Shown: positions 14,972-22,592, counted from the stretch's first letter. The stretch is DNA of 26,226 nucleotides from Oscillospiraceae bacterium (GCA_016292445.1 JAEDIN010000017.1:1-26226); one strand, 5' to 3'. Numbers and translations: made by a program. Notes: generated from the sequence alone by a model not told the origin.

Positions 14972-15003
14972 AAAAGTGTGCGTTCCGAAGAATGCACACT
15001 TTT
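14972..15003 (-). terminator. Terminator of the 95-aa membrane protein gene
   Basis: A 14-bp stem (one G-T pair) with a TTCG tetraloop on the minus strand is followed by seven T, directly after the stop codon at 15013. Confidence 0.88.
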
Positions 15004-15012
15004 GAATTGTAT

Positions 15013-15300
15013 TCACTTTTTGACCGCTCTTATCAGCAGTCCGAGGGCTGCACCGATAAGGATGAGCACGGCGGCAGCACCGACGAACACCGCATATATC
15101 GCAAACATCGCTATGCTGCATTTCGCGACAAAGGAAGCTGCAATATAAAGGATTATCATGGTTAACATAATATATATTACGGTTTTCTTGCTGCGGATTT
15201 TCAAAGCGGCATATATGCCGATTGCTATGAAGAACAGATCGGTGACAATAACCGGCAGGCTAAAGCCCTGACCGAACCATTCCAAAAACACTTCAAACAT
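15013..15300 (-). CDS. Small membrane protein, 95 aa, unknown function
   Basis: The protein is almost entirely hydrophobic, with three membrane helices (about residues 13-32, 39-58 and 63-88) separated by short basic loops (KIRSKK) and a basic end (LLIRAVKK). No family is recognised. The start at 15300 follows GAGGA. It lies downstream of rplT on the same strand beyond a palindromic terminator at 15323-15348, so it may receive read-through from the ribosomal operon. No clear promoter of its own was seen. Confidence 0.65.
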   Translation of the reverse strand: MFEVFLEWFGQGFSLPVIVTDLFFIAIGIYAALKIRSKKTVIYIMLTMIILYIAASFVAKCSIAMFAIYAVFVGAAAVLILIGAALGLLIRAVKK

Positions 15301-15322
15301 AATGTATCCTCGTCATATTGAA

Positions 15323-15348
15323 AAAACGCCTGAAATTTCAGGCGTTTT
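15323..15348. terminator. Terminator of the infC-rpmI-rplT operon
   Basis: A perfect 26-base palindrome with A4 at one end and T4 at the other sits ten bases after the rplT stop. Confidence 0.82.
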
Positions 15349-15357
15349 AAGCTTAAA

Positions 15358-15711
15358 TCAAAGAGATGCCTTTGCCTTCTCGCACAGTGCGGTGAAGGCT
15401 GCGGGATCGTGGATAGCGGTCTCGGACAGCATCTTGCGGTTCATGTCGATACCGGCAAGCTTCAGGCCGTGCATGAAGGTGGAGTAATTCATTCCGTTTG
15501 CCTTGCAGGCGGCGCTGATACGGGTGATCCAGAGCTGACGGAAGTCTCTCTTCTTCTGCTTGCGGCCGACATATGCGTAGCGGCCGGACTTCATCATCTG
15601 CTCCTGAGCCATCTTATAGTGACGGGACTTGTTGCCCCAGTAACCCTTAGCCAAGCCAAGGATCTTATTTCTATGTTTGCGGGTCATCATTGCGCCCTTA
15701 ACTCTTGCCAT
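15358..15711 (-). CDS. rplT: Ribosomal protein bL20
   Basis: A 117-residue, very basic protein that binds 23S rRNA and is needed early in large-subunit assembly. The sequence MARVKGAMMTRKHRNKILGLAKGYWGNKSRH and the globular C-terminal part (LWITRISAACKANGMNYSTFMHGLKLAGIDMNRKMLSE) are canonical and full length. It is the last gene of the infC operon, with AGGAGG before the start. In Firmicutes bL20 also represses this operon by binding the leader RNA. Confidence 0.98.
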   Translation of the reverse strand: MARVKGAMMTRKHRNKILGLAKGYWGNKSRHYKMAQEQMMKSGRYAYVGRKQKKRDFRQLWITRISAACKANGMNYSTFMHGLKLAGIDMNRKMLSETAIHDPAAFTALCEKAKASL

Positions 15712-15747
15712 TTGTCAATTCCTCCTATTAGTACAAGTAAGCCTTAC

Positions 15748-15945
15748 TTATTTGTAAGGGATCATCTTTTTGATAGTTGCTTCGTTGGTAACATCGGCCA
15801 TAGTGCCGGAACGCAGACGACGGCAACGCTTGGTGTCCTTCTTAGTGAGGATATGGCTCTTGAAAGCATGAGCGCGCTTTACCTTACCGGTCTTGGTGAG
15901 ATTGAATCTCTTCTTAGCACCGCTGTGGGTCTTAAGTTTGGGCAT
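15748..15945 (-). CDS. rpmI: Ribosomal protein bL35
   Basis: A 65-residue basic large-subunit protein with the standard start MPKLKTHSGAKKRFNLTKTGKVKR and the motif KSHILTKKDTKRCRRLR. AAGGAG precedes the start at good spacing. It sits between infC and rplT, the conserved order of this operon. Confidence 0.98.
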   Translation of the reverse strand: MPKLKTHSGAKKRFNLTKTGKVKRAHAFKSHILTKKDTKRCRRLRSGTMADVTNEATIKKMIPYK

Positions 15946-16000
15946 GATATTTTCTCCTTCCGTATGCTGCTATTCAGGGATAACCTGTAATAACCTTTGA

Positions 16001-16582
16001 TTATTTTTCCGCAGAAGCTGCCTGTGCCTGCTTCTTTGCGGCTTCCTTCTGCGCCTTCTTGACTGCCGCGGCAGACTTCGGGGACAGAAACATGGACATA
16101 TTGCGCCCCTCGAGCTTAGGCTGCTTGTCGAGGTTTGCCAGTTCGGAGCATTTTTCAGCAAAATCGCGCAGAATCTGCTCACCGATATTGGTGTGAGCCA
16201 TCTCTCTGCCTCTGAAGCGGATAGAAACCTTCACGCGGTCACCGTCTGCAAGGAATTTGAGTGCCGACTTGAGCTTCGTTCCGAGGTCGTTCTCGCCGAT
16301 GCTCGGGGACATGCGGATCTCCTTGACTTCCATGACGCGCTGATTTTTCTTGGCTTCCTTTTCCCTCTTTGCCTGTTCAAAGCGGAACTTGCCGTAGTCC
16401 ATTATCTTGCAGACAGGGGGCTTTGCCATGGGCGAAATCTTGACCAGATCAAGCTCCTTCTCCTCTGCGATCTTCAGGGCTTCCTCGGCAGACATTATGC
16501 CAAGCTGCTCGCCTTCGTCACTTATAACTCGAATTTCCTTGTCGATGATTTCCTCGTTGATTTCATGAGTTACGCTTGCGAT
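16001..16582 (-). CDS. infC: Translation initiation factor IF-3 (ATC start)
   Basis: A 193-residue IF-3. The N-terminal domain has INEEIIDKEIRVISDEGEQLG, the linker region is KPPVCKIMDYGKFRFEQAKREKE, and the C-terminal domain has EIRMSPSIGENDLGTKL, KVSIRFRGREMAH and the ending RNMSMFLSPK. It binds the 30S subunit, blocks 50S joining and checks start-codon pairing. The start is taken as ATC at 16582-16580, nine bases after GGAGG, in line with the AUU/AUC/AUA starts usual for infC that allow IF-3 to repress its own translation. No ATG or GTG is well placed; an in-frame ATG at 16633 lies inside the leader terminator. The last residues (KKAQKEAAKKQAQAASAEK) form a basic, alanine-rich tail. Confidence 0.93.
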   Translation of the reverse strand: MASVTHEINEEIIDKEIRVISDEGEQLGIMSAEEALKIAEEKELDLVKISPMAKPPVCKIMDYGKFRFEQAKREKEAKKNQRVMEVKEIRMSPSIGENDLGTKLKSALKFLADGDRVKVSIRFRGREMAHTNIGEQILRDFAEKCSELANLDKQPKLEGRNMSMFLSPKSAAAVKKAQKEAAKKQAQAASAEK

Positions 16583-16737
16583 TGTAAAACACCTCCAAAA
16601 ATGCAAAAAACGGATGCCTGACAGCATCCGCACGCATAAACACCGCCGCGCCTTGCAGCGTTGTTATTGACCGGAGCGCGCCTTTTGCGGCTCGGTGAGG
16701 TCGGGGATGCCGTACCTACTTCATTTTCAGCCTTATC
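16583..16737 (-). promoter_or_regulatory. infC-rpmI-rplT leader with attenuator (L20-leader type)
   Basis: The leader runs about 150 bases from the promoter to the infC start. Near its end an intrinsic terminator (16611-16630) lies just before the infC ribosome binding site. A GCATCC segment (minus strand, 16710-16705) can pair with the GGATGC of the terminator's first arm, giving a mutually exclusive antiterminator. This fits the Firmicutes bL20-controlled leader, in which bL20 binding favours termination. The exact fold was judged by eye. Confidence 0.7.
16611..16630 (-). terminator. Leader terminator upstream of infC
   Basis: A 7-bp stem CGGATGC/GCATCCG with loop TGTCAG (minus strand) is followed by six T, ending 28 bases before the infC start. 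Its place inside the leader marks it as a regulated attenuator. Confidence 0.8.
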
Positions 16738-16766
16738 AATATATCAGCGTTCGGCTGCATTGTCAA
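16738..16766 (-). promoter_or_regulatory. Sigma-A promoter of infC-rpmI-rplT
   Basis: On the minus strand, consensus -35 TTGACA (16766-16761) and -10 TATATT (16743-16738) are separated by 17 bases. Confidence 0.8.
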
Positions 16767-16824
16767 GTAATTTTTCCTTGTTTTCAATGATATTTTTCAC
16801 ATTTTCGGGAAAAATAATCATCGG

Positions 16825-17199
16825 GTGATCATTTTGGATTTTTTACTTGTTTATATCATTGGTGCAGGGCTTTACGGCCTGATTGAGCTGCTCTGGCGCG
16901 GCTGGACGCACTGGACAATGCTCGTCTGCGGCGGTGCCTGCTTCACGCTCATGTACCTCATAAGCGGCTTTGCCGTCCCTCTCTGGGCAAAATGTCTTTT
17001 GAGTGCTCTCGTGATAAGCACAGTGGAGTTCGGCACAGGGTATCTGGTTAACATAACTCTTGGCTGGAATGTCTGGGACTACTCCGACCGTGCATTCAAC
17101 ATCATGGGGCAGATATGCCCCATGTTCAGTCTTATATGGCTTGTGCTTTCCGTTCCGGGCATATATCTTTGCAGTGGGCTCAGAAGGCTCTTTGCGTGA
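16825..17199 (+). CDS. Membrane protein, putative ABC-transporter type IV / CmpB-like family
   Basis: A 124-residue protein with four hydrophobic segments. The pattern GLYGLIELLWRGWTHWTM near residue 15-32 and the later FGTGYLVNITLGWNVWDYSD and GQICPMFSLIWLVLS are hallmarks of the small membrane family often labelled putative ABC-transporter type IV (PF06541). No ATPase partner is adjacent and the function is unproven. The start is GTG at 16825 with a poor ribosome binding site; TTG four codons downstream is an alternative. Its stop is three bases from the convergent deoC stop, with no obvious terminator between them. Confidence 0.78.
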   Translation: MIILDFLLVYIIGAGLYGLIELLWRGWTHWTMLVCGGACFTLMYLISGFAVPLWAKCLLSALVISTVEFGTGYLVNITLGWNVWDYSDRAFNIMGQICPMFSLIWLVLSVPGIYLCSGLRRLFA

Positions 17200-17202
17200 G
17201 TT

Positions 17203-17859
17203 TTACTCCTCTGCCGCCTCTGCAATTTTCACGATACGGCTCGTGCCAAGTCTGGTTGCACCGAGGGTGACAAAGTCCTCGGCATCCTCGATGCTGGATA
17301 TGCCGCCGGCTGCCTTGACCTGCACATTCCCGGGGCTGTACTTGCGCAGAAGAGCAACATCCTCGCGCGTTGCGCCGCCCTTGGAAAAGCCGGTGGAGGT
17401 CTTGATGAAATCCGCTCCGCCTTCTGCTACGATAGAGCACATTCTGATCTTTTCCTCCTCGGTAAGCAGGCAGCACTCTATTATGACCTTGAGTATCTTT
17501 CCTCTGCAGGCATTGCGCACAGCCTTGATATCGCTTAACACATCGTTCCAGCAGCCGTCCTTGACCATGGAGAGATTTATGACCATATCTATCTCATCGG
17601 CACCGTTTTTGACGGCATCCTGCGTTTCAAACGCTTTGGCGGCGGTAGTCATATAGCCGTTGGGGAAACCGATGACGGTGCAGATCTTGAGCTTATCTCC
17701 GACATAACGCTTTGCGCCGGCTACATGACACGGCGGTATGCAAACGCTGGCACACCCGTGCTTCATTGCCTGATCGCACAGGGCCTTTATCTCGTCGGAT
17801 GTGCAGTCAACCCTGAGCAGAGTGTGGTCGCAGAGCTTTAAAATATCCTTAATGTCCAT
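17203..17859 (-). CDS. deoC: Deoxyribose-phosphate aldolase
   Basis: A 218-residue cytoplasmic class I aldolase that splits 2-deoxyribose-5-phosphate into glyceraldehyde-3-phosphate and acetaldehyde during deoxynucleoside breakdown. Key residues are in place: Schiff-base lysine K153 in FIKTSTGF, D91 in DEIDMVINL and K124 in KILKVIIE. The phosphate-binding AAGGISSIEDAEDF lies near the C-terminus. The length is normal for the family. The start at 17859 has AAAGGA upstream and a promoter at 17893-17921. It stands alone, without deoA, deoB or cdd in the window. Confidence 0.96.
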   Translation of the reverse strand: MDIKDILKLCDHTLLRVDCTSDEIKALCDQAMKHGCASVCIPPCHVAGAKRYVGDKLKICTVIGFPNGYMTTAAKAFETQDAVKNGADEIDMVINLSMVKDGCWNDVLSDIKAVRNACRGKILKVIIECCLLTEEEKIRMCSIVAEGGADFIKTSTGFSKGGATREDVALLRKYSPGNVQVKAAGGISSIEDAEDFVTLGATRLGTSRIVKIAEAAEE

Positions 17860-17892
17860 ATTTTGCGTCCTTTCATTTGTACATATGCTGTG

Positions 17893-17921
17893 ATTATATT
17901 CTATCAGCCCGTCATATTCAA
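17893..17921 (-). promoter_or_regulatory. Sigma-A promoter of deoC
   Basis: On the minus strand, -35 TTGAAT (17921-17916) and consensus -10 TATAAT (17898-17893) are separated by 17 bases, 33 bases before the start codon. Confidence 0.7.
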
Positions 17922-17982
17922 GCTCTTGTCCTTAATATAATCTAACAAAATATCATTTTTAAATTAAGGTCAGGTTTAAACA

Positions 17983-18591
17983 ATGGATGAAAACATAAGC
18001 AGAAATATTGCTCAGCTTTGCGGCGTTATAGCCGCCGCTCCCGTTTTTTCGCACTCCGGCAGAGGCGAGAGCTTCTACACCTTTCCGCTCGAGGTGGCGA
18101 GGCTTTCCGGCGCAACGGACAGAATAAACATCATCGTGCGTGATGAGCTCATGGAAAGCGTTGCGCTGAACGAAGCGGAAAAGCTATGCGTCAAGGGTGA
18201 GCTGCGCTCCTTCAACAACAAAAGCGGCGAGGGTGCGAAGCTTGTTATAACCGTGTTTGCAAAAGAGCTGTATCTGTGTGACGACGATGACCTAAACGAG
18301 GTGCATCTTGTCGGCACGCTCTGCAAAAAGCCCAACCTGCGCATGACGCCGATGGGCAGAGACATCTGCGACCTCATGCTCGCCGTCAACCGCCGCTACG
18401 GCAGAAGTGATTATCTGCCCTGCATCACCTGGGGGCTTAAGGCCCGTGAGGCCGCCGAATGGGATACCGGCACAATGGTCACGCTCGACGGCCGGATACA
18501 AAGCCGAAGCTACATAAAAATCGTCGGCGGAGATCCCGTTGAAAAAACAGCCTTTGAGGTTTCTGTTACAGATATTAGTGAGTTTACATAA
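17983..18591 (+). CDS. Single-stranded DNA-binding-like protein with two OB folds
   Basis: A 202-residue protein that reads as two SSB-type OB domains. The second is clearer (about residues 105-195): VHLVGTLCKKPNLRMTPMGRDICDLMLAVNRRYGRSDYLPCITWGLKAREA, then GTMVTLDGRIQSRSYIK. It matches the SSB/PriB pattern of strand 1, loop and strand 4-5. The first (about 10-95) is weaker: CGVIAAAPVFSHSGRGESFYTFPLEVARL, then LCVKGELRSFNNKS. The acidic C-terminal tip typical of housekeeping Ssb is absent; the protein ends VTDISEFT. This suggests an accessory SSB-like protein rather than the main replication Ssb. The ribosome binding site is weak (AAGGTCAGG about 10 bases upstream). Confidence 0.75.
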   Translation: MDENISRNIAQLCGVIAAAPVFSHSGRGESFYTFPLEVARLSGATDRINIIVRDELMESVALNEAEKLCVKGELRSFNNKSGEGAKLVITVFAKELYLCDDDDLNEVHLVGTLCKKPNLRMTPMGRDICDLMLAVNRRYGRSDYLPCITWGLKAREAAEWDTGTMVTLDGRIQSRSYIKIVGGDPVEKTAFEVSVTDISEFT

Positions 18592-18615
18592 CGCCGTATT
18601 TCTCCGGCAAGTCAA

Positions 18616-18693
18616 CAAATCTCCGGCAATACCTTGTGTATTACCGGGGATTTTTTCGCAGTATGGGCGGAAAAGGGCCGCTCAAAATCGGTT
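18616..18693 (+). repeat. Dispersed two-hairpin repeat, copy B
   Basis: This is the second copy of the 78-bp element at 1651-1727. The first hairpin (16-bp stem, loop CTTGT, then six T) and the second (GGGCGG around to CCGCTC) are both kept. One stem change (A to G at 18648) still allows a G-T pair. It fills the gap between the OB-fold gene and the convergent VOC gene and ends three bases from the VOC stop. A short extra TCTCCGGCAA at 18601-18610 echoes its beginning. Confidence 0.8.
18617..18656 (+). terminator. Terminator of the OB-fold protein gene
   Basis: A 16-bp stem (18617-18632 with 18638-18653, one mismatch and one G-T pair) is followed by six T. It is part of repeat copy B. Confidence 0.82.
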
Positions 18694-18695
18694 CA

Positions 18696-19088
18696 TCAAT
18701 GTTTTGCGCCGTCCTTGGCAGAGTTTCTCGAGGGTATTACCTCTATCCAATAGCCGTCGGGGTCGGTGACGAAATAAATACCCATTTGGGGATTTTCAAA
18801 GCAAATGCAGCCCATCTTTTCGTGGAGAGCATGAGCTTTTTCCATGTCCTCGGCAACAAAAGCGAGATGAAATTCCTGCTCTCCGAGGTCATAGGACTCG
18901 GTGCGCTCGGTGAGGTATGTAAGCTCAAGCTGAAAATCGGTCACACCGTCGCCAAGAAAGACGAGCTTAAAGCTGCCGTCTGCCGCCTCCTTTTCGCGGA
19001 CAGGCTTGAGACCGAACGCTTCATCGTAGAATTTCAGACTGCGTTCGAGGTCGAGAACATTGAAATTGAAATGATTGAAGGAAAACAT
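18696..19088 (-). CDS. VOC-superfamily (glyoxalase-fold) protein
   Basis: A 130-residue protein with the paired beta-alpha-beta-beta-beta modules of the vicinal oxygen chelate superfamily. The first is FNHFNFNVLDLERSLKFYDEAFGLKPV; the second is FHLAFVAEDMEKAHALHEKMG ending in GIYFVTDPDGYWIEVIP. Likely metal ligands are the histidine in FNHFNFNV, glutamates in LELTYL and WIEV, and the histidine in FHLAFV, as in lactoylglutathione lyases. Because Clostridia generally lack glutathione, a true glyoxalase I role is uncertain. The start at 19088 is set by GGAGG seven bases upstream; an ATG two codons earlier is only one base from that site. A strong promoter overlaps the glgB control region. Confidence 0.88.
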   Translation of the reverse strand: MFSFNHFNFNVLDLERSLKFYDEAFGLKPVREKEAADGSFKLVFLGDGVTDFQLELTYLTERTESYDLGEQEFHLAFVAEDMEKAHALHEKMGCICFENPQMGIYFVTDPDGYWIEVIPSRNSAKDGAKH

Positions 19089-19117
19089 TTGCATACCTCC
19101 GCTTATTTTTTTATTCC

Positions 19118-19146
19118 ATTATAATTGTACAAGACCCTATTGTCAA
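19118..19146 (-). promoter_or_regulatory. Sigma-A promoter of the VOC gene
   Basis: On the minus strand, consensus -35 TTGACA (19146-19141) and consensus -10 TATAAT (19123-19118) are separated by 17 bases. Its -35 is only 7 bases from the divergent glgB -35. Confidence 0.85.
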
Positions 19147-19153
19147 AAAGTTA

Positions 19154-19182
19154 TTGGAATTACGGCCGATTGCGTTTATAAT
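19154..19182 (+). promoter_or_regulatory. Sigma-A promoter of the glgB-glgA-GH13 operon
   Basis: The -35 TTGGAA (19154-19159) and consensus -10 TATAAT (19177-19182) are separated by 17 bases, 28 bases before the glgB start. Confidence 0.75.
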
Positions 19183-19210
19183 GGGGGTATCAATGTATTT
19201 GGAGTAAATC

Positions 19211-21145
19211 ATGGATAAGGCACTTTCAGATAAATATCTGCCGCAGGACGATATTTTCCTGTTTAACACCGGTGACGCGAGAAAGGCTTGGCTGCTGTTC
19301 GGATGCAGCTACATTCCGGAAATAAAAAAACACCGCTTTGTCGTATGGGCACCAAACGCAGAGGCAGTCAGCCTTGTGGGTGATTTTAACGGCTGGAGCA
19401 CTGAGGCAACGCCGATGGAAAGGTACGGCACTGTGTGGGTCTGCTTTGTCGGCGGTCTTGAAAACGGCGACCTGTACAAATACTGTGTCACCCAAAGAGG
19501 CGGCAAAAAAGTGTTTAAATCAGACCCCTTTGCGAGCTGGTCGCAGACCGGACCTGAAACCGCCTCAAAGGTCTGGACGGGGCATTATTGCTGGTCTGAT
19601 GTAAACTATATGTCGCAGCGCTGCTTGCGTGACCCGTTTACGCAGCCGATGTCAATATACGAGCTGCACCTCGGCTCATGGAAAACCGGGGATGACGGCA
19701 TCGTGAGCTATGTTAAAGCTGCCCATGAGCTTGCCGATTATTGCCTCGACATGGGCTACACACATATTGAGCTTCTCCCGCTCACCGAGTATCCCTTCCC
19801 CGGCTCATGGGGCTATCAGGTGACGGGTTACTACGCTCCCACCTCGCGCTACGGCAATCCCGACGAATTTGCCGAATTTGTTGACATTCTGCACAATGCC
19901 GGCATCGGCGTTATCATGGACTGGGTACCTGCTCATTTTCCCAGAGACGAACACGGTCTTGCATTTTTTGACGGCACACGGCTTTTTGAGTGCAAGGAAA
20001 AGCGCATGGCAGACCACCCCGAATGGGGCACGCTGATATTTGATTACGCAATGCCGGAGGTGCAGTCGTTCCTCATATCCTCCGCCTGCTGCTTTTTTGA
20101 AAACTACCACATCGACGGTATTCGTGTCGATGCGGTAAGCTCGATGCTGTACCTCAACTACGGCAGAAAGGACGGCGAATACACGCCGAACCGTGACGGC
20201 GGAAGCATAAATCTTGCCGCAGTTGAGTTTTTGAGAAAGCTCAACACCGCGGTGCTGTCGGAGTATCCCGGTGCAATAACCGTAGCAGAGGAATCCACCG
20301 CTTATCCTATGGTAACAATGCCGCCCTCGCTCGGCGGTCTCGGCTTCAGCTTCAAGTGGGATATGGGCTATATGCACGACACACTCGATTACTTTTCCAC
20401 CGATCCGCTGTTTCGCTCCGGCAAGCATGACAAGCTGACCTTTTCAATGATGTATGCTTTTTCCGAAAATTTCATTCTCGCCTACTCGCACGATGAGGTA
20501 GTGCACGGCAAAAAGTCGATGCTTGATAAGATGTTCGGCTCATACGAGCAGAAGTTTGCCACCCTGCGCAGTCTTTACGGTTACCAGTTTGCCCACCCGG
20601 GCAAAAAGCTCTGCTTCATGGGTTCGGAATTCGGGCAGTTTATCGAGTGGAGCTATGAACAGGAGCTTGACTGGCTTTTGCTTGACTACCCCATGCACGA
20701 AAAGCTGCGACTGTATTACAAGGAGCTTAACAGGCTCTACACCTCCTGCCCCGCCCTTTACGAGTGCGACAAGTCGTGGGACGGCTTTAAGTGGCTCAAT
20801 GTCGACGACAAGTCCCTCAGCTCGATAGCATTTCTGCGCTCGGCAAAGCCCAAAAGCGACAGCTATCTTATCTGTGCCTGCAATTTTATTCCCAATGAGC
20901 ACCGCGGCTTTGTGATAGGATTGCCGCAAAAGGGACTTTTGAGGGAGGTGCTTTCGAGCGATGATGTGCGATTCGGCGGAAATGGTTTACATAATGCAGA
21001 CATGATACAGAGCCGAAAAGCTCCCTTTAATGATTTTTCGTACAGCGCAAGTATTGACCTGCCGCCGCTGTCTGCCGTATATTTTGAGTTTATTCCCGAA
21101 AGGATGACTGAAAAAAATGAAGAAAGAATTCAAAGCGATACTTGA
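19211..21145 (+). CDS. glgB: 1,4-alpha-glucan branching enzyme
   Basis: A 644-residue GH13 branching enzyme that forms alpha-1,6 branches in glycogen. The N-terminal CBM48 region has FVVWAPNAEAVSLVGDFNGW (about 43-62). The catalytic barrel follows with YELHLGSW, ELLPLTEYPFPGSWGYQVTGYYAPTSRYG and WVPAHFP. The nucleophile is D307 in DGIRVDAVSSML, the acid/base is in AEEST (E360/E361), and the third acid is D428 in SHDEVVHGKKS. A C-terminal beta domain ends the protein. The length is close to that of short glgB enzymes lacking the extra N1 module. The start at 19211 has TTGGAG upstream. It overlaps glgA by 29 bases. No glgC or glgD is present in the window, so ADP-glucose supply must be encoded elsewhere. 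Confidence 0.96.
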   Translation: MDKALSDKYLPQDDIFLFNTGDARKAWLLFGCSYIPEIKKHRFVVWAPNAEAVSLVGDFNGWSTEATPMERYGTVWVCFVGGLENGDLYKYCVTQRGGKKVFKSDPFASWSQTGPETASKVWTGHYCWSDVNYMSQRCLRDPFTQPMSIYELHLGSWKTGDDGIVSYVKAAHELADYCLDMGYTHIELLPLTEYPFPGSWGYQVTGYYAPTSRYGNPDEFAEFVDILHNAGIGVIMDWVPAHFPRDEHGLAFFDGTRLFECKEKRMADHPEWGTLIFDYAMPEVQSFLISSACCFFENYHIDGIRVDAVSSMLYLNYGRKDGEYTPNRDGGSINLAAVEFLRKLNTAVLSEYPGAITVAEESTAYPMVTMPPSLGGLGFSFKWDMGYMHDTLDYFSTDPLFRSGKHDKLTFSMMYAFSENFILAYSHDEVVHGKKSMLDKMFGSYEQKFATLRSLYGYQFAHPGKKLCFMGSEFGQFIEWSYEQELDWLLLDYPMHEKLRLYYKELNRLYTSCPALYECDKSWDGFKWLNVDDKSLSSIAFLRSAKPKSDSYLICACNFIPNEHRGFVIGLPQKGLLREVLSSDDVRFGGNGLHNADMIQSRKAPFNDFSYSASIDLPPLSAVYFEFIPERMTEKNEERIQSDT

Positions 21146-22592
21146 TGAGAAGGGCCGCAAAAAGCTGCCCGATGTTCTTCTTGCCGCCGCCGAGTGTGCG
21201 CCGCTTTCAAAGACGGGCGGTCTTGCCGATGTCGTCGGAACGCTGCCAAAATCGCTGAAAGCACTCGGCATCGATGCAAGGATTATCACGCCCTATCACC
21301 GCTGCATAAAGGATAAATATTCCGATAAGGTCGAGCATCTGTTCGATTTTTATGTAAACCTCGGTTGGCGCAGGCAATACTGCGGCATAGAGCGGCTTGA
21401 GCTTGACGGCGTTACCGTCTATCTTGTCGATAACGAGTTCTATTTCGGCGGCAGGATATACAAAGGCGGCTACGAGGAGGGCGAGCAATACGCCTTCTTT
21501 ACACGCGCCGTTTTGGACGCTATTCCCAACCTTGGCTTCAGCCCGGATGTCGTCCACTGCAACGACTGGCACACGGCAATGCTGCCCATGCTGGCTAAGA
21601 CGCAGTACAAGAATATGTACTGCCAAACAAGGTGGCTGCTGACCATACATAATATTGCATTTCAAGGGAAATTCGGCTTCGACTATGTTCAGGATCTGCT
21701 CGGTGTTGAGGGCAAATACTACACTCCCGAGTTCATGGAATTAAATGGCTGCGCAAGCTTTTTGAAGGCAGGCTGCGTGTTTGCCGACAGGATAAACACC
21801 GTTAGTCCGACCTATGCCGAGGAGATAAAAACCGCCTATTTCGGCGAGGGGCTCGAGGGCATTTTAAGCGCACGCTCGAACGAGCTTTCCGGAATAATAA
21901 ACGGCATTGACATCAAGACCTTTAATCCGTTTACAGACCCTGCTATTGAGGCAAATTATCACAAGGGTCGTTTGAACGGAAAAATGTTATGTAAACTAAA
22001 TCTGCAAGAGATGATGGGTCTGGAGCAAAGGTCGGATGTGCCGCTGTTTGCGATGGTAACGCGCATGACCGAGCAGAAGGGCTTCGACCTTGTCGAGTGC
22101 ATGATAGACGAGCTTATGACCTACAACGATATGCAGTTTATCGTTCTCGGAACGGGTGATAAATGCTATGAGGACTTCATGCGCGGTACAGAGGGTCGCT
22201 ACAAGGGCAGACTGTGCGCATACATCGGCTACAACGAGGAGCTGTCGCACAAGGTGTATGCCGGCGCAGATTTTCTGCTCATGCCCTCGCGCTTTGAGCC
22301 CTGCGGTCTTTCGCAGATGATCGCCATGCGCTACGGCACTCTGCCGATAGTACGGGAGACAGGAGGCCTTAAGGACTCAGTCACACCTTACAACAAATAC
22401 ACCGGTGAGGGCACCGGCTTCTCCTTTGCCGATTTTAACGCCCACGAGATGAAGGATGCCATGCTGCTTGCGATGGATTGCTTCCGCAAGCCGGACACAA
22501 TGAAGACACTTATCCGCAATGCGATGGAGGCTGATTTCAGCTTCACGAAGTCCGCCGCGGAGTATGCGAGGCTATATCTATGGATGCTGTAA
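21117..22592 (+). CDS. glgA: Glycogen synthase (ADP-glucose type)
   Basis: A 491-residue GT5 glycosyltransferase that extends alpha-1,4-glucan chains from ADP-glucose. The N-terminal domain holds K32 in SKTGGLADVVGTLPKSL, the sugar-nucleotide-binding lysine motif, and the interdomain segment VHCNDWHTAMLPML. The C-terminal Rossmann domain holds FAMVTRMTEQKGFDLV and the catalytic MPSRFEPCGLSQMIAMRYGTLPIVRETGGLKDSV. The length and end (a helix crossing back, YARLYLWML) are typical. The start at 21117 lies inside the end of glgB with AAAGGATG about 11 bases upstream, so translation is probably coupled. Confidence 0.96.
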   Translation: MKKEFKAILDEKGRKKLPDVLLAAAECAPLSKTGGLADVVGTLPKSLKALGIDARIITPYHRCIKDKYSDKVEHLFDFYVNLGWRRQYCGIERLELDGVTVYLVDNEFYFGGRIYKGGYEEGEQYAFFTRAVLDAIPNLGFSPDVVHCNDWHTAMLPMLAKTQYKNMYCQTRWLLTIHNIAFQGKFGFDYVQDLLGVEGKYYTPEFMELNGCASFLKAGCVFADRINTVSPTYAEEIKTAYFGEGLEGILSARSNELSGIINGIDIKTFNPFTDPAIEANYHKGRLNGKMLCKLNLQEMMGLEQRSDVPLFAMVTRMTEQKGFDLVECMIDELMTYNDMQFIVLGTGDKCYEDFMRGTEGRYKGRLCAYIGYNEELSHKVYAGADFLLMPSRFEPCGLSQMIAMRYGTLPIVRETGGLKDSVTPYNKYTGEGTGFSFADFNAHEMKDAMLLAMDCFRKPDTMKTLIRNAMEADFSFTKSAAEYARLYLWML

